NCBI RefSeq assembly: GCF_030440365.1
Contig: NZ_CP124050.1
Location: forward strand, 124,001 to 188,000
Source of the DNA: [Borrelia] lusitaniae
GTDB taxonomy: Bacteria; Spirochaetota; Spirochaetia; Borreliales; Borreliaceae
Direction of reading: 5' to 3'
Length of the DNA stretch: 64,000 bases
In this document: positions 9,269-18,426 of the stretch, in pieces
How the letters are laid out: every line of letters starts with the position of its first letter
Position numbering within the stretch: position 1 is the first letter of the stretch
Program-made: the position numbers and the translations under genes
Notes under the pieces: generated by a model
What the model was told of the DNA's origin: nothing
The model's input: the letters and a program-made list of their open reading frames with translations, nothing else
Database searches by the model: none

Positions 9269-10640
9269 AAAAAGGGGTGCACAGCAATTTTTCATTACAT
9301 TTGATAACATTTATTGACTCTTCAAAAGAAAGCAACAACTCTTCTTTTTTTGTCAAATCTCTTACTTTCATTTTATTTTCTTTGTATTCTTCTTGACCAA
9401 CAAAAACTAAAAATCTTATCTCTTTATTTAAAGCATATTCTATTTGCTCTTTAATATTTTTACCATTTTTATTTTTAAAATAAACCTCACAAGAAATATT
9501 TTTAACTTTAGAATAATCATGATTTCTAAACCTAGTAGCAAGTTCATAATAATAATTTTGTAAAGCACTATCTAAATTTACAATCAAAACTTTAGATCTA
9601 GCCTTAGTGACAAATATTTTAATATAACTAAACTTTTCAAGATCAATTATATCCTTTATTCTGTCAATACCAAAAGATCCCCCAACTCCTGAAACCTTTT
9701 GAACAGAGCTTGAAAACGAAGAAACTAAATTGTCATACCTTCCCCCACTACAAACACTACCCATATTACTACCAAATACCTCAGATTCAAAAACAATCCC
9801 CGTATAATAATCAAGCCCACGCGATATTTTAAGATTTAAGTTAAAAGAATCTTGAATTTTTAATAAACTAAGATGTTTAAAAACATCTTCTACTCTTTTA
9901 ATAGAATCGTTATCACCCAAAATACTTTTTAAGGCTTGTATTTTGTCTTTAAAAGTACCTTGCAAACTCACTAAATTTAAGATTGAATCTACTGCTTCTT
10001 TTTCAATCTTAAGGAGCAACTCCTCTCTAACTTTAGAGATTCCTATTTTATCTATTTTGTCAATATTTCTTAAAATAAAAAGAGATTTTTCTTTAATTCC
10101 TAGCTTTTCAAAAAAAGAATTTAATATACCAAGATGAGAATAATGAATAATAAATTTCTTATTAATGCCTTCTATGAAATTCAAAAAAATCTCTTCAAGT
10201 CCATAATAAACAACAGAAAGAATCTCAGCATCACCTCTAAAACTGTCCTCTCCAACTATATCAAAATCAAATTGCATAAATTCTCTGTATCTACCTTTTT
10301 GAGAATTTTCTCCTCTAAAAACTTTTCCAAATTGAGAACGTCTGAAAGGAAACTTTAAACTAGAAGAATTTGTAGCAACAAATCTGGCAAAAGGAACAGT
10401 TAAATCAAATCGCATAGAAACATCTCTGCCTCCATTATCTTTAAACCTATAAATTTGCTTTTCGGACTCATCTCCGCTCTTTTTTAAAAGCAACTCTGAA
10501 TATTCAAGAACAGGAGTATCTATTAAATCGAAATTATAAGAATTAAGAACGCTAAATATCTGCCTAACAATATGAATTCGAATCAAACAGTCCTTTGGTA
10601 AATAATCTTTAAAGCCTTTTAAAGTTTTAATGTCCATCAT
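9267..10640 (-). CDS. hisS: Histidyl-tRNA synthetase
   Basis: Class II synthetase charging tRNA-His. Motif 1 region is at residues 8-60 (G-F-K-D-Y-L-P ... D-T-P-V-L-E). Motif 2 is F-R-R-S-Q-F-G-K-V-F-R-G-E-N, followed by R-E-F-M-Q-F-D-F-D. The HisRS-specific G-L-D-Y-Y-T-G-I-V-F-E and motif 3 G-G-S-F-G-I-D-R follow. The C-terminal anticodon-binding domain is present. At 457 residues it is slightly long but normal. Met1 and Met2 are adjacent codons, and AGAGGA sits 6 nt before the first. It has its own promoter. Confidence 0.97.
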   Translation of the reverse strand: MMDIKTLKGFKDYLPKDCLIRIHIVRQIFSVLNSYNFDLIDTPVLEYSELLLKKSGDESEKQIYRFKDNGGRDVSMRFDLTVPFARFVATNSSSLKFPFRRSQFGKVFRGENSQKGRYREFMQFDFDIVGEDSFRGDAEILSVVYYGLEEIFLNFIEGINKKFIIHYSHLGILNSFFEKLGIKEKSLFILRNIDKIDKIGISKVREELLLKIEKEAVDSILNLVSLQGTFKDKIQALKSILGDNDSIKRVEDVFKHLSLLKIQDSFNLNLKISRGLDYYTGIVFESEVFGSNMGSVCSGGRYDNLVSSFSSSVQKVSGVGGSFGIDRIKDIIDLEKFSYIKIFVTKARSKVLIVNLDSALQNYYYELATRFRNHDYSKVKNISCEVYFKNKNGKNIKEQIEYALNKEIRFLVFVGQEEYKENKMKVRDLTKKEELLLSFEESINVIKCNEKLLCTPF

Positions 10641-10679
10641 ATTATATCCTCTGCTATAAGTAATCTACTTTTTCAGAAT

Positions 10680-10707
10680 ATAATAACATATAATAATATA
10701 GATGCAA
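10680..10707 (-). promoter_or_regulatory. Promoter for hisS
   Basis: Leftward -35 TTGCAT (10707-10702), 16 nt, then -10 TATTAT (10685-10680), preceded by an extended -10 TGT. The predicted leader is about 32 nt and carries AGAGGA before the hisS start. Confidence 0.55.
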
Positions 10708-10788
10708 AAAAAAATGAATAATTTTTTATTTCATATTTATTTAGTATATTTCGTATAGTCATAAAATAATTTAAGAGGTCCAAAATTC

Positions 10789-12678
10789 ATGACCAAAAAA
10801 ATACTTAATAACAAGTATCGAATAAATGTAATATTAACAATATTCTTAATTATAACTTTGATAACTATTTATAAATATTTCACACTAATGGCCTTTAATA
10901 ACATTCCAAACAACATAATATCTTTAAAATCAAATGATATTGTAAAAAGAGGAACAATTTATGATAGAAATGGCAAACCAATAGCATTCTCTTCAAAGTC
11001 CTACTCAATTGGAACAAATCCTCAAAAAATAGAAAATATTGTCAGTACATCTGAAACTCTTGGCGCAATACTACAAATTGATTCAAGAATGCTAAAGGAA
11101 AAACTTTCTTCAAATAAAGGATTTTTATATATAAAAAGAAAAACAAAAAGAGAAGAATCAGATTTAATCAAAAGAATTCAAGCTGAAGGCAGACTCTCAA
11201 ATATTGCTTTATATCCTGATTACACAAGAATTTATCCATTTAGGCATACTACAAGCAATATTACTGGCTTTGTAGGAACAGATAATCTTGGCCTTGAGGG
11301 GATTGAATTTTCTCTAAATAGCATATTAGGAAAAGATAAAACCAAACAACAATTTTTAAATGAAGAATTAGAAACAAACAACATCTACTTAACAATAGAC
11401 ATGAATATACAACAAGGCGTTAGCAAAATAGCTAAAAAATACTTTCAAGAAAATAATCCTGAAAGTTTAATTACTTTAGTAATGAATTCCCAAAATGGAG
11501 AAATATTGTCCATGGTTCAATTTCCTCAATATGATGCAAACTTTTATTCTGAATATCCTGAAGAAATACGAAAAAATCTTTCTTCATCGTTAACCTATGA
11601 GCCTGGAAGCATTAATAAAATTTTTACAGTTGCAATAATATTAGAAAGTGGAAAATTAAATTTAGAAGAAAAATTCTTAGACAATGGAATATATCAAAAA
11701 CAATTTCCATCAGGAGAAAAAATTACAATCAAAACCTTAAATCCTCCCTATAAATATATCGACTCTACAGAGATTTTAATTTATTCATCAAATGTAGGAA
11801 TAGCTTACCTTACTGAAAAAGTTAGCAATGAATACTTTTACAAAAAACTTTTAGATTTTGGATTTGGAGAAAAAGTTGGATTTCCATTTCCTGGAGAAAC
11901 CAAAGGACTCTTAAATCATTATTCAAAATGGTCAGGGCGAAGCAAAGCTACAATTGGATTTGGACAAGAAATAGGGGTGTCAGCAATTCAAATATTACAA
12001 GCTGCAAGCATACTAAGCAACAATGGAATAATGTTAAAACCTAGAATAATAAAAAAAATAAGCAACGATAAAGGAGAAAGTATTAAAGAATTTAGCAAAG
12101 AAGAAATAAAAAGAGTAATATCCAAAAGTTCAGCAGAAAGAGTTTTAAAAATGATGAGAGAAGTTGTAAATAAAGGTGGAATTCCAAATCTTAAAATTAA
12201 AAATCTTGACATTTCTGCAAAAAGCGGAACATCTCAAGCTATTGATAGAAAAACCGGCAAATACTCAGAAGAAGACTACACATCCTCTATTCTAGCAATA
12301 TACCCCACAGAACAACCAAAATATATTATTTATATTGTATACAGGTACCCAAAAAAAATAATATACGGAACAAGAATAGCAGCTCCAATGGCAAAAGAAA
12401 TAATAGAATTTATTGAATACCAACAAAATACAAGCGCATATAAAAAAATCAAAATGCCATCAACAATAAAAATTCCCAAAACCAAAACTAATTATAAAAA
12501 CAAAGCATACTTGCCAAATTTTATCAACCTTTCCAAAAGAGAGGCAATAGACATACTAAAATACTATAAAAATACTATAAAAATAAAAATAAATGGTGAC
12601 GGATTTGTTTATAAGCAAAGCATACCCCCCAATACAAAATTAGAAGATATAATAGAGCTTGAGCTGTATTTAAAATAA
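10789..12678 (+). CDS. Penicillin-binding protein, class B (FtsI/PBP2-like) with PASTA-like C-terminus
   Basis: Peptidoglycan transpeptidase anchored by one N-terminal membrane helix (about residues 12-32). The catalytic motifs are intact: SxxK is S-I-N-K at 274-277, SxN is S-S-N at 333-335, and K-S-G-T is at 478-481. The N-terminal dimerisation segment contains R-G-T-I-Y-D-R-N-G, typical of class B enzymes. The last ~60 residues (Y-L-P-N-F-I-N-L-S-K-R-E-A) resemble one PASTA domain. Its 629 residues fit FtsI. It crosslinks peptidoglycan in the periplasm, probably at septum or sidewall; which one cannot be read here, as no division genes are adjacent. AGAGG precedes the ATG. Confidence 0.9.
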   Translation: MTKKILNNKYRINVILTIFLIITLITIYKYFTLMAFNNIPNNIISLKSNDIVKRGTIYDRNGKPIAFSSKSYSIGTNPQKIENIVSTSETLGAILQIDSRMLKEKLSSNKGFLYIKRKTKREESDLIKRIQAEGRLSNIALYPDYTRIYPFRHTTSNITGFVGTDNLGLEGIEFSLNSILGKDKTKQQFLNEELETNNIYLTIDMNIQQGVSKIAKKYFQENNPESLITLVMNSQNGEILSMVQFPQYDANFYSEYPEEIRKNLSSSLTYEPGSINKIFTVAIILESGKLNLEEKFLDNGIYQKQFPSGEKITIKTLNPPYKYIDSTEILIYSSNVGIAYLTEKVSNEYFYKKLLDFGFGEKVGFPFPGETKGLLNHYSKWSGRSKATIGFGQEIGVSAIQILQAASILSNNGIMLKPRIIKKISNDKGESIKEFSKEEIKRVISKSSAERVLKMMREVVNKGGIPNLKIKNLDISAKSGTSQAIDRKTGKYSEEDYTSSILAIYPTEQPKYIIYIVYRYPKKIIYGTRIAAPMAKEIIEFIEYQQNTSAYKKIKMPSTIKIPKTKTNYKNKAYLPNFINLSKREAIDILKYYKNTIKIKINGDGFVYKQSIPPNTKLEDIIELELYLK

Positions 12679-14571
12679 TCAGGTAAATAAATTCTTAATT
12701 TCATTTTTATAAAAATTTAAAATATAGCTTCGCTTAATATCCATTTTAATCGACATTTCTTTACCAACTTCAAATGGTTTTTCTAAAAGAGTAAACTTCA
12801 ATATCTGCTCAAAAGGCTTAAATCCATTAGTTCTATTGATTAATTTTTTTATTTCATCATTTATGGCTTTAAGAACAATATTATTTGCAATAATTTGACT
12901 TCTATTGTTAGCATCAAAAATTTTTTGCCCAACACTTTCTAGATATTTATTTATTTCTTCAAAATTTGGAAGAATAAGGGCGCCTAAAAATTTTTGATCC
13001 TGCCCTACAACAACCGCTTTTTCTATTAATATTGATTCTTCAAGCTTAATCTCAATTGGAGCAGGCTCAACATTTTCTCCATTATTCAAAACAATTGTAT
13101 CCTTTTCTCGACCAATAATTTGAACAACATTATCCTTAGATAATTTTGCAATATCACCTGTGTTTAAAAAACCATCAGAACCAATAATCCTAAAAGTTGA
13201 TTCTCTATCGTTATAATATCCAAGCATTACTTGAGGCCCTTTTACAAACAAAATTCCTTTTCCAGGCTTTTTAAGCTTATTTCCATCAGCATCTCTAATC
13301 TCAGCAACAGTTCCAGGCAAAATTTTACCACAAGTTCCAATAATAACTTTTTTATGCTTATTAGAAGCCACTCCGGGCGAAGTTTCTGTCAATCCATAAG
13401 CATTGGCAAGTTCAATACCAATTGAATTAAAAAATCTAACAACAGACAAAGGCATGCTACCGCCACCAGTAATTCCAACAACAAAATTATTACCTAAGAT
13501 CTTATTTATTTTATTAAAAATCAAAATATTTCCCAAAGCTTTAAAAGGAAATAGAGAGATTAAACCGAATGTTCCTAAAATTTTCTTTATAGGAAAAAAC
13601 AAATTAAATCCATTGTCTGGATAAAGCCCCATTACCGCTCTATAACAAATATCACTAAGAAATGCCAATTTTACAAAGAAATGAAAAATTATTCTAGAAA
13701 TAAAAGGCTTTTTAGAAACTTCTTTGTAAATATTTTGCCTTATTGCAATCCAAAGTCTTGGAACAGCTGCAATATAATGGGGATTAATATTTTTAATATC
13801 ATCAAGCATTGCCCTTGGAACAATGGTAGAAAACAAACAAACCATGCCTTTAAGGAAAATATTGTAAGAAAAAGACCTTTGAAAGGAATGCCAAATTGGC
13901 AAAATACACATAAATATTTGTCCCACTTGCGTATCAATCATTAAACTAAAACTAGAAACCTGGTAGAGAAGATTGGCATGACTGAGCATTACCCCCTTTG
14001 GTTGGCCTGTCGTTCCAGAAGTATATATTATTGTTGCCATATCATTAGGATCAACTTTGCTTGCAATCTTAATAATTTCTGAATCTTTTCTTAAATTATC
14101 TCCAAATAAAATACAATCGCTATAGGTATAAATTTCAAAATCACTATATTTTAGTCTATCTTCTTTATTCAAATTTTCAATAATAATAAATATCGGTTTT
14201 ACTGTAAATTTAATTTGAACAAACATATCAAGAAGAGTTAAATTTTCTAAAATAACTACACTTGGAAGAACAGAGTTAAAAATAATTTCAGCTTCAAAAA
14301 GAGTAACATCAGAACCTTTTGGAACATCAACAGCACCAAGAGATAAAATTGCAAAATCTAACACAGCCCACTCGGCTCTATTCTCAGAGCAAATAAATAT
14401 TTTATCTTGATACTTAACATTAATTGACTTTAAAAAGGAAGCAAGCTTTAAAACATTATTTTTTAAGTCGCCATAAGTAACATGGGCATATCCATTGCAA
14501 ACTTTATATATTTGAGCAAGTTTATCCTTTTGTTGATCAGCTACTCCAAAAAATGCCTTTGCTATTGACAT
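12679..14571 (-). CDS. Long-chain fatty acid--CoA ligase (AMP-forming)
   Basis: Adenylate-forming enzyme that activates fatty acids to acyl-CoA. Motif A5-type I-I-Y-T-S-G-T-T-G-Q-P-K-G-V-M-L is at residues 181-196, followed by Y-G-L-T-E-T-S-P and G-D-I-A-K-L ... I-G-R-E-K-D-T-I-V-L-N-N-G-E-N-V-E-P, the ATP/hinge motifs. The 630-residue length fits the FadD/FAA group. As far as I know Borrelia lacks fatty acid synthesis and scavenges host fatty acids, so such ligases feed phospholipid and glycolipid synthesis. The start has AAGGAGG at ideal spacing. Its stop codon abuts the stop of the converging penicillin-binding gene. Confidence 0.92.
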   Translation of the reverse strand: MSIAKAFFGVADQQKDKLAQIYKVCNGYAHVTYGDLKNNVLKLASFLKSINVKYQDKIFICSENRAEWAVLDFAILSLGAVDVPKGSDVTLFEAEIIFNSVLPSVVILENLTLLDMFVQIKFTVKPIFIIIENLNKEDRLKYSDFEIYTYSDCILFGDNLRKDSEIIKIASKVDPNDMATIIYTSGTTGQPKGVMLSHANLLYQVSSFSLMIDTQVGQIFMCILPIWHSFQRSFSYNIFLKGMVCLFSTIVPRAMLDDIKNINPHYIAAVPRLWIAIRQNIYKEVSKKPFISRIIFHFFVKLAFLSDICYRAVMGLYPDNGFNLFFPIKKILGTFGLISLFPFKALGNILIFNKINKILGNNFVVGITGGGSMPLSVVRFFNSIGIELANAYGLTETSPGVASNKHKKVIIGTCGKILPGTVAEIRDADGNKLKKPGKGILFVKGPQVMLGYYNDRESTFRIIGSDGFLNTGDIAKLSKDNVVQIIGREKDTIVLNNGENVEPAPIEIKLEESILIEKAVVVGQDQKFLGALILPNFEEINKYLESVGQKIFDANNRSQIIANNIVLKAINDEIKKLINRTNGFKPFEQILKFTLLEKPFEVGKEMSIKMDIKRSYILNFYKNEIKNLFT

Positions 14572-14717
14572 ATAGTCCTCCTTTTAACAAAATTAATATG
14601 GTTTATTATATCATTATTAACAATAATTTCATAAAAAATTATTTATCAAGCCTCATACCCTAAAAAACACAAAGAAAGCAAATAAGAATAAAAAGCTAAA
14701 AAATAAAAACAAAATTT

Positions 14718-14753
14718 ATTATTTTTTTATTAAATATTTAATAAAAAAATAAT
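14718..14753. repeat. Perfect 36-nt palindrome
   Basis: Bases 14718-14735 are the exact reverse complement of 14736-14753, with no spacer, and the match stops on both sides. It is entirely A and T. In RNA it would fold into an 18-bp stem only by giving up central pairs for a loop; in DNA it could form a cruciform. It may be the distal terminator of the bes operon. Confidence 0.75.
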
Positions 14754-14776
14754 TTAGAATCTAAAAATAAATTTCC

Positions 14777-14825
14777 GTTTTAAGATTTTGCACAAATATC
14801 ATGTTTTTAACTCAAATCTTAAAAC
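14777..14825 (-). terminator. Hairpin downstream of the bes operon
   Basis: GTTTTAAGATTT at 14777-14788 pairs exactly with AAATCTTAAAAC at 14814-14825 (12 bp, 25-nt loop). It starts about 60 nt after the stop of the PII-like gene and is followed leftward by a T/A-rich stretch. A weak terminator or transcript-stabilising hairpin is the simplest reading. Confidence 0.45.
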
Positions 14826-14885
14826 ATAATTTTTATTATTCAAAATTTATTATCCAAAAAAACACGTGAAATTTACTCTTAAGAA

Positions 14886-15194
14886 TTAATTTTTCAAAAC
14901 AAAAAAATTAATCCCCTCTGTGGGATAAGAAATATTCAAATCATCTACAACATCCTTTAATCTATTAACAATAGATTTATTGGAGGTATAAATAATCAAA
15001 ATAAAATTTTCTTCAGGCCAAACACCGTTACCATGCTTTTCACCTTTTCTGCCTTTTCCATAAACATTTTCTATCTTAGAATAATATATAGGCTCTCCTA
15101 GCTCTTGCTCTATTTTTTCCACACACTCCAAAATATCAAGCTCTAAAGATAAGTTAGAAATTATTTCAATTCTATAGTTATAAAATTTAGTCAT
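14886..15194 (-). CDS. Small PII-like protein encoded with the RND pump
   Basis: A 102-residue protein starting MTKFYNYRIEII. I place the start at 15194, 1 nt beyond the besB stop, because GGGGATTG precedes it; a longer frame would run into besB. The pattern fits a ferredoxin-like PII fold: beta strand, helix with E-K-I-E-Q-E-L-G, a glycine-rich T-loop-like segment (Y-G-K-G-R-K-G-E-K-H-G-N-G), a second beta strand (N-F-I-L-I-I-Y-T), a helix (V-N-R-L-K-D-V-V-D-D-L), and a final P-T-E-G-I-N-F-F-V. From the literature I recall a PII subgroup (PII-NG) encoded beside metal-type RND efflux pumps. A role sensing or modulating BesABC is inferred. Confidence 0.65.
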   Translation of the reverse strand: MTKFYNYRIEIISNLSLELDILECVEKIEQELGEPIYYSKIENVYGKGRKGEKHGNGVWPEENFILIIYTSNKSIVNRLKDVVDDLNISYPTEGINFFVLKN

Positions 15195-15195
15195 A

Positions 15196-18100
15196 TCAAT
15201 CCCCATCTTCTTCAAATAGATTATCATAACTACTTTTAGATGAATTATTAATTTTGAGTGGTTTTTCAACATCTACATTAGATGTTACTTTTTTTAACCT
15301 AAATTTGAAACTTGAAACAATATTGGAAAAAATTTCAAAAAGCATGGGAATAAAAAACAAAGTAAGAAATGTACTAGCTGTCATTCCGCCAATAAAAGTG
15401 AATGCAATTGGCTTTAAAAGCTCATTTCCACTCCCAGTAGAAAATGCCATTGGAATAAGCCCTATTATTGAAGTTAAAGAAGACATTAAAATTGGCCTAA
15501 ACCTTGAACGACAAGATTCAACAATTGCTTCCCTTAGACCAAAGCCTCTCTTAATCAATAAATCAGTATAATCTACAAGAACAATTCCCGTATTTACCAC
15601 AACACCAACAAGCATAAGCATTCCAATTGCAGCAAAAATAGAAAGTTTTTCTCCTGCAAGAAAATGTATAAGTACAACCCCTATTGCCGTTAAAGGAATT
15701 GTAAAAATAATAATAAAGGGTTTTAAAAAAGATTCAAATTGAGAAGCCATAATGCCAAACACAACAATAATAGCCATCATAATGATTATTTTAAACTGAT
15801 TCATAATATTTGAAAATTCATCATACTCTCCTTCAACCCTAAGCACCGTGCCCTCCCTATGAGGCACCTTATTATTAACAAAATCTATAACTTTTGCAGT
15901 TACTTGAGTTAAATTATCATTTGGAGAAATACCTGCATCAAGATAAACAGTTAAAGCTTGATTTTCCCTGTAAATAGATTCGGCTTTGTTGGTTTTTTCA
16001 AAGGTAGCTATTGATGAAAAAGGAATTTTAACGCCAGATGAATTTGTAATAAATATTTTTTCCAAATCTTTTAAATTTTGAACATCCATTCTATCAAGCT
16101 TAATAACAATATCATAATTAAGTCCATTCTCTACATATTGCCCAGCAACAACACCATTAACATTAGCCTTCAGCTCATTTAAAATGGTATTCATGTCAAT
16201 GCCATAATTATAAGCTAACGCTCTGTCTATCTCAACACTAATTTGAAGTTGAAAATCACTTATACTAAGTCTTGGGTTTACAAGTTCAGGAATTTCCTTT
16301 TTTAACATAGAAACTAAAATTTTTCCATAATCTTTTATATATTCGAAATCATTAGCTGAAATTTTGATTTTAATAGAATCTCCAACACCTAAAGCATTGC
16401 CACTAGGAGCCCCAATATTAAATTCGGGATAAAGATTTCCAATACGATTCATAATTTTATACCTAATAGCATCATAATCTACATTCTCAATCGACTTATC
16501 TCTTGACTCCTCCTTGAGTGGAAACAATACATCAAAAGTTATTCTCTCAGCATTCAGAGTAGAAATAATACTTTTATATCCTTTAGCCTCACTTTTTACA
16601 ATTTCTAAAAATCTATTAGAATAAAATTTTGCATATTCCAAATTAGTTCTATAAGGAAAATTCAAGTTAATAATAATTGAATTTTCTTTTCCTCTGCCAA
16701 AAGTTGTCACATCTAGCAATAATCCTAAAAATAGGCTACCAACAAAACTAAACAAAACAATCAATCCAAAAATCAATTTATGATTTAAAACTATATTTAA
16801 TAAATTGATATACAAAAATTCTAAAAAATAATAAATACTAGCAAAAAAAGCATCGATTTTTGCAATAAAAGCACTCTTAATATTCTTTTGAAAACTTGTG
16901 TACAAACCGACATAATGGCTTGATAAAACAGGAACTAAAAAAATCGCAACTAAGAGAGAAACTCCCAAAGAAATAACAATCGTAAATGAAAAGTCTTTAA
17001 AAAAATCTCCATATATCCCAAGTTCTGACTTGAAAATAAGAAATGGACCAAAAACACAAATAGAAGTAAAAGTTGAAGATGTGATAGGAAGCATCATCTC
17101 TTGGGCTCCAAGAATGGAAGATGAAATAAGCTTTGCTCCTTTTTGCCTATATTTATATATATTGTCTATTACAACAATTGAACAGTCAACAACCATTCCA
17201 ATCCCAAGCGCAAGACCTGCAAGACTCATAATATTAAGAGAAATATTTGCAAAATACATTAAACAAAAAGTCAAAACAATTGCTATTGGAATAGAAATTC
17301 CAATAATTATTGTAGCCCTAATGCTTCTTAAAAAGAAAAAAATAACAAATATTGCAAGCATAGCCCCAAAATAGGCTGAATTTACAACTGTTGAAATGGA
17401 TGCTTTAATAAAATTAGTACTATCAGAAGCAATTTCCAATTTCATATCTTTAGGCATAGTTAACTTCAATTTTTCTATTTCACTCATAACAACATTAGAA
17501 ACTGCAATAGAATTGGCATCACTACGTTTTTGAACCGATAAAGAAATTGAAGGCAACCCATTATATTCAACATATTCTGACAAATCTTCAAAATCGGATT
17601 TAATATTAGCAATATCTTTAAGTTTTATCTCAATGGGAGATAAATTTATACCAGAAGAAATTTCGGGTATCTTATAAGCTATGACCACATTGCCTATCTC
17701 TTCGATTGATTTAAATTTTCCAGACACTTGAACCAAATATTCTAAGTTGTTCTCTAATATATTACCAGCCGAAAGTTCAAAATTTTGAGATGCTATAATC
17801 GAAGATATTCTTGACAAAGAAAGCCCATAAGACTCTAATCTGTTTTGAGAAACTTCAATTAAAACACGTTTTTTACTTCCACCATCAACAGTAACAATTG
17901 CAACTCCATCAAGCCTTTCAAGTCCGGGTTTAATGATCTCATCAGCATATCTTTTAAGCTCAGAAACTGGCCTTAAAGAATTAATAACAATTTTCATTAT
18001 GGGAATATTTTTAAGATTGTATCTAAAAATTCTGGGTGTATGTGACGTACTGGGTAATGAAGATTTTACTAATTCAAGAGCATCTCGAATCTCATTTAAA

Positions 18101-18408
18101 ACCAAATCCAAATCGGTTCCATGATAAAATTCAAGCGAAACGGTACTATTCTCTTTAGAAGAGGTGCTATATATATTTTTCAAATTTTTTACCGAACTCA
18201 AGCCACTCTCAAGAACTCTAGAAACACTCTCTTCAACTTCTCTAGGAGAAGCACCAGGATAAACAGTGTAAATACTTATTTGAGGAATATCAATTCCGGG
18301 TAAAAGATCTACTTTTAATCTTGAAAAGGTATATAAACTTATCATCATTAACAATGAAAATAAAATCAACATTGTTATTGGTTTGCCAACTATTCTCTTT
18401 ACCAACAT
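15196..18408 (-). CDS. besB: RND efflux transporter, inner-membrane subunit BesB
   Basis: Proton-driven RND pump of 1070 residues, with the usual two halves of six membrane helices and two periplasmic loops. The N-terminus has the classic pattern (R-L-K-V-D-L-L-P-G-I-D-I-P; Y-P-G-A-S-P-R-E-V-E). The helix-4 relay reads G-M-V-V-D-C-S-I-V-V at residues 404-413, so only Asp408 of the common Asp-Asp pair is present. Helix 10 reads V-G-V-V-V-N-T-G-I-V-L-V-D. The known B. burgdorferi BesABC system affects drug resistance and virulence. The order is besC-besA-besB-PII-like on one transcript. GGGAGATG precedes the ATG. Confidence 0.95.
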   Translation of the reverse strand: MLVKRIVGKPITMLILFSLLMMISLYTFSRLKVDLLPGIDIPQISIYTVYPGASPREVEESVSRVLESGLSSVKNLKNIYSTSSKENSTVSLEFYHGTDLDLVLNEIRDALELVKSSLPSTSHTPRIFRYNLKNIPIMKIVINSLRPVSELKRYADEIIKPGLERLDGVAIVTVDGGSKKRVLIEVSQNRLESYGLSLSRISSIIASQNFELSAGNILENNLEYLVQVSGKFKSIEEIGNVVIAYKIPEISSGINLSPIEIKLKDIANIKSDFEDLSEYVEYNGLPSISLSVQKRSDANSIAVSNVVMSEIEKLKLTMPKDMKLEIASDSTNFIKASISTVVNSAYFGAMLAIFVIFFFLRSIRATIIIGISIPIAIVLTFCLMYFANISLNIMSLAGLALGIGMVVDCSIVVIDNIYKYRQKGAKLISSSILGAQEMMLPITSSTFTSICVFGPFLIFKSELGIYGDFFKDFSFTIVISLGVSLLVAIFLVPVLSSHYVGLYTSFQKNIKSAFIAKIDAFFASIYYFLEFLYINLLNIVLNHKLIFGLIVLFSFVGSLFLGLLLDVTTFGRGKENSIIINLNFPYRTNLEYAKFYSNRFLEIVKSEAKGYKSIISTLNAERITFDVLFPLKEESRDKSIENVDYDAIRYKIMNRIGNLYPEFNIGAPSGNALGVGDSIKIKISANDFEYIKDYGKILVSMLKKEIPELVNPRLSISDFQLQISVEIDRALAYNYGIDMNTILNELKANVNGVVAGQYVENGLNYDIVIKLDRMDVQNLKDLEKIFITNSSGVKIPFSSIATFEKTNKAESIYRENQALTVYLDAGISPNDNLTQVTAKVIDFVNNKVPHREGTVLRVEGEYDEFSNIMNQFKIIIMMAIIVVFGIMASQFESFLKPFIIIFTIPLTAIGVVLIHFLAGEKLSIFAAIGMLMLVGVVVNTGIVLVDYTDLLIKRGFGLREAIVESCRSRFRPILMSSLTSIIGLIPMAFSTGSGNELLKPIAFTFIGGMTASTFLTLFFIPMLFEIFSNIVSSFKFRLKKVTSNVDVEKPLKINNSSKSSYDNLFEEDGD

Positions 18409-18426
18409 AACACATCTCCCAATAAA

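Larger units (their letters stand above)
14572..14885. other. AT-rich intergenic region with two inverted repeats
   Basis: This 314-nt gap lies between the PII-like gene and the acyl-CoA ligase, both leftward. It holds a -10-like TATAAT (14610-14605, minus) about 34 nt before the ligase start, a perfect 36-nt palindrome at 14718-14753, and a hairpin at 14777-14825. I see no open reading frame or structured RNA that I recognise. Confidence 0.6.

Noticed and set aside
14718-14753. Palindrome as the end of an insertion sequence or telomere-like element
   Set aside because: No transposase, no target duplication, single copy in the window, and no hairpin-telomere motifs nearby.
15254-15571. Open frame of 105 codons opposite besB (and similar ones at 17030-17374, 51053-51370, 56731-57138)
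   Set aside because: Antisense to well-supported genes, no ribosome site, composition reflects the opposite strand; shadow frames.
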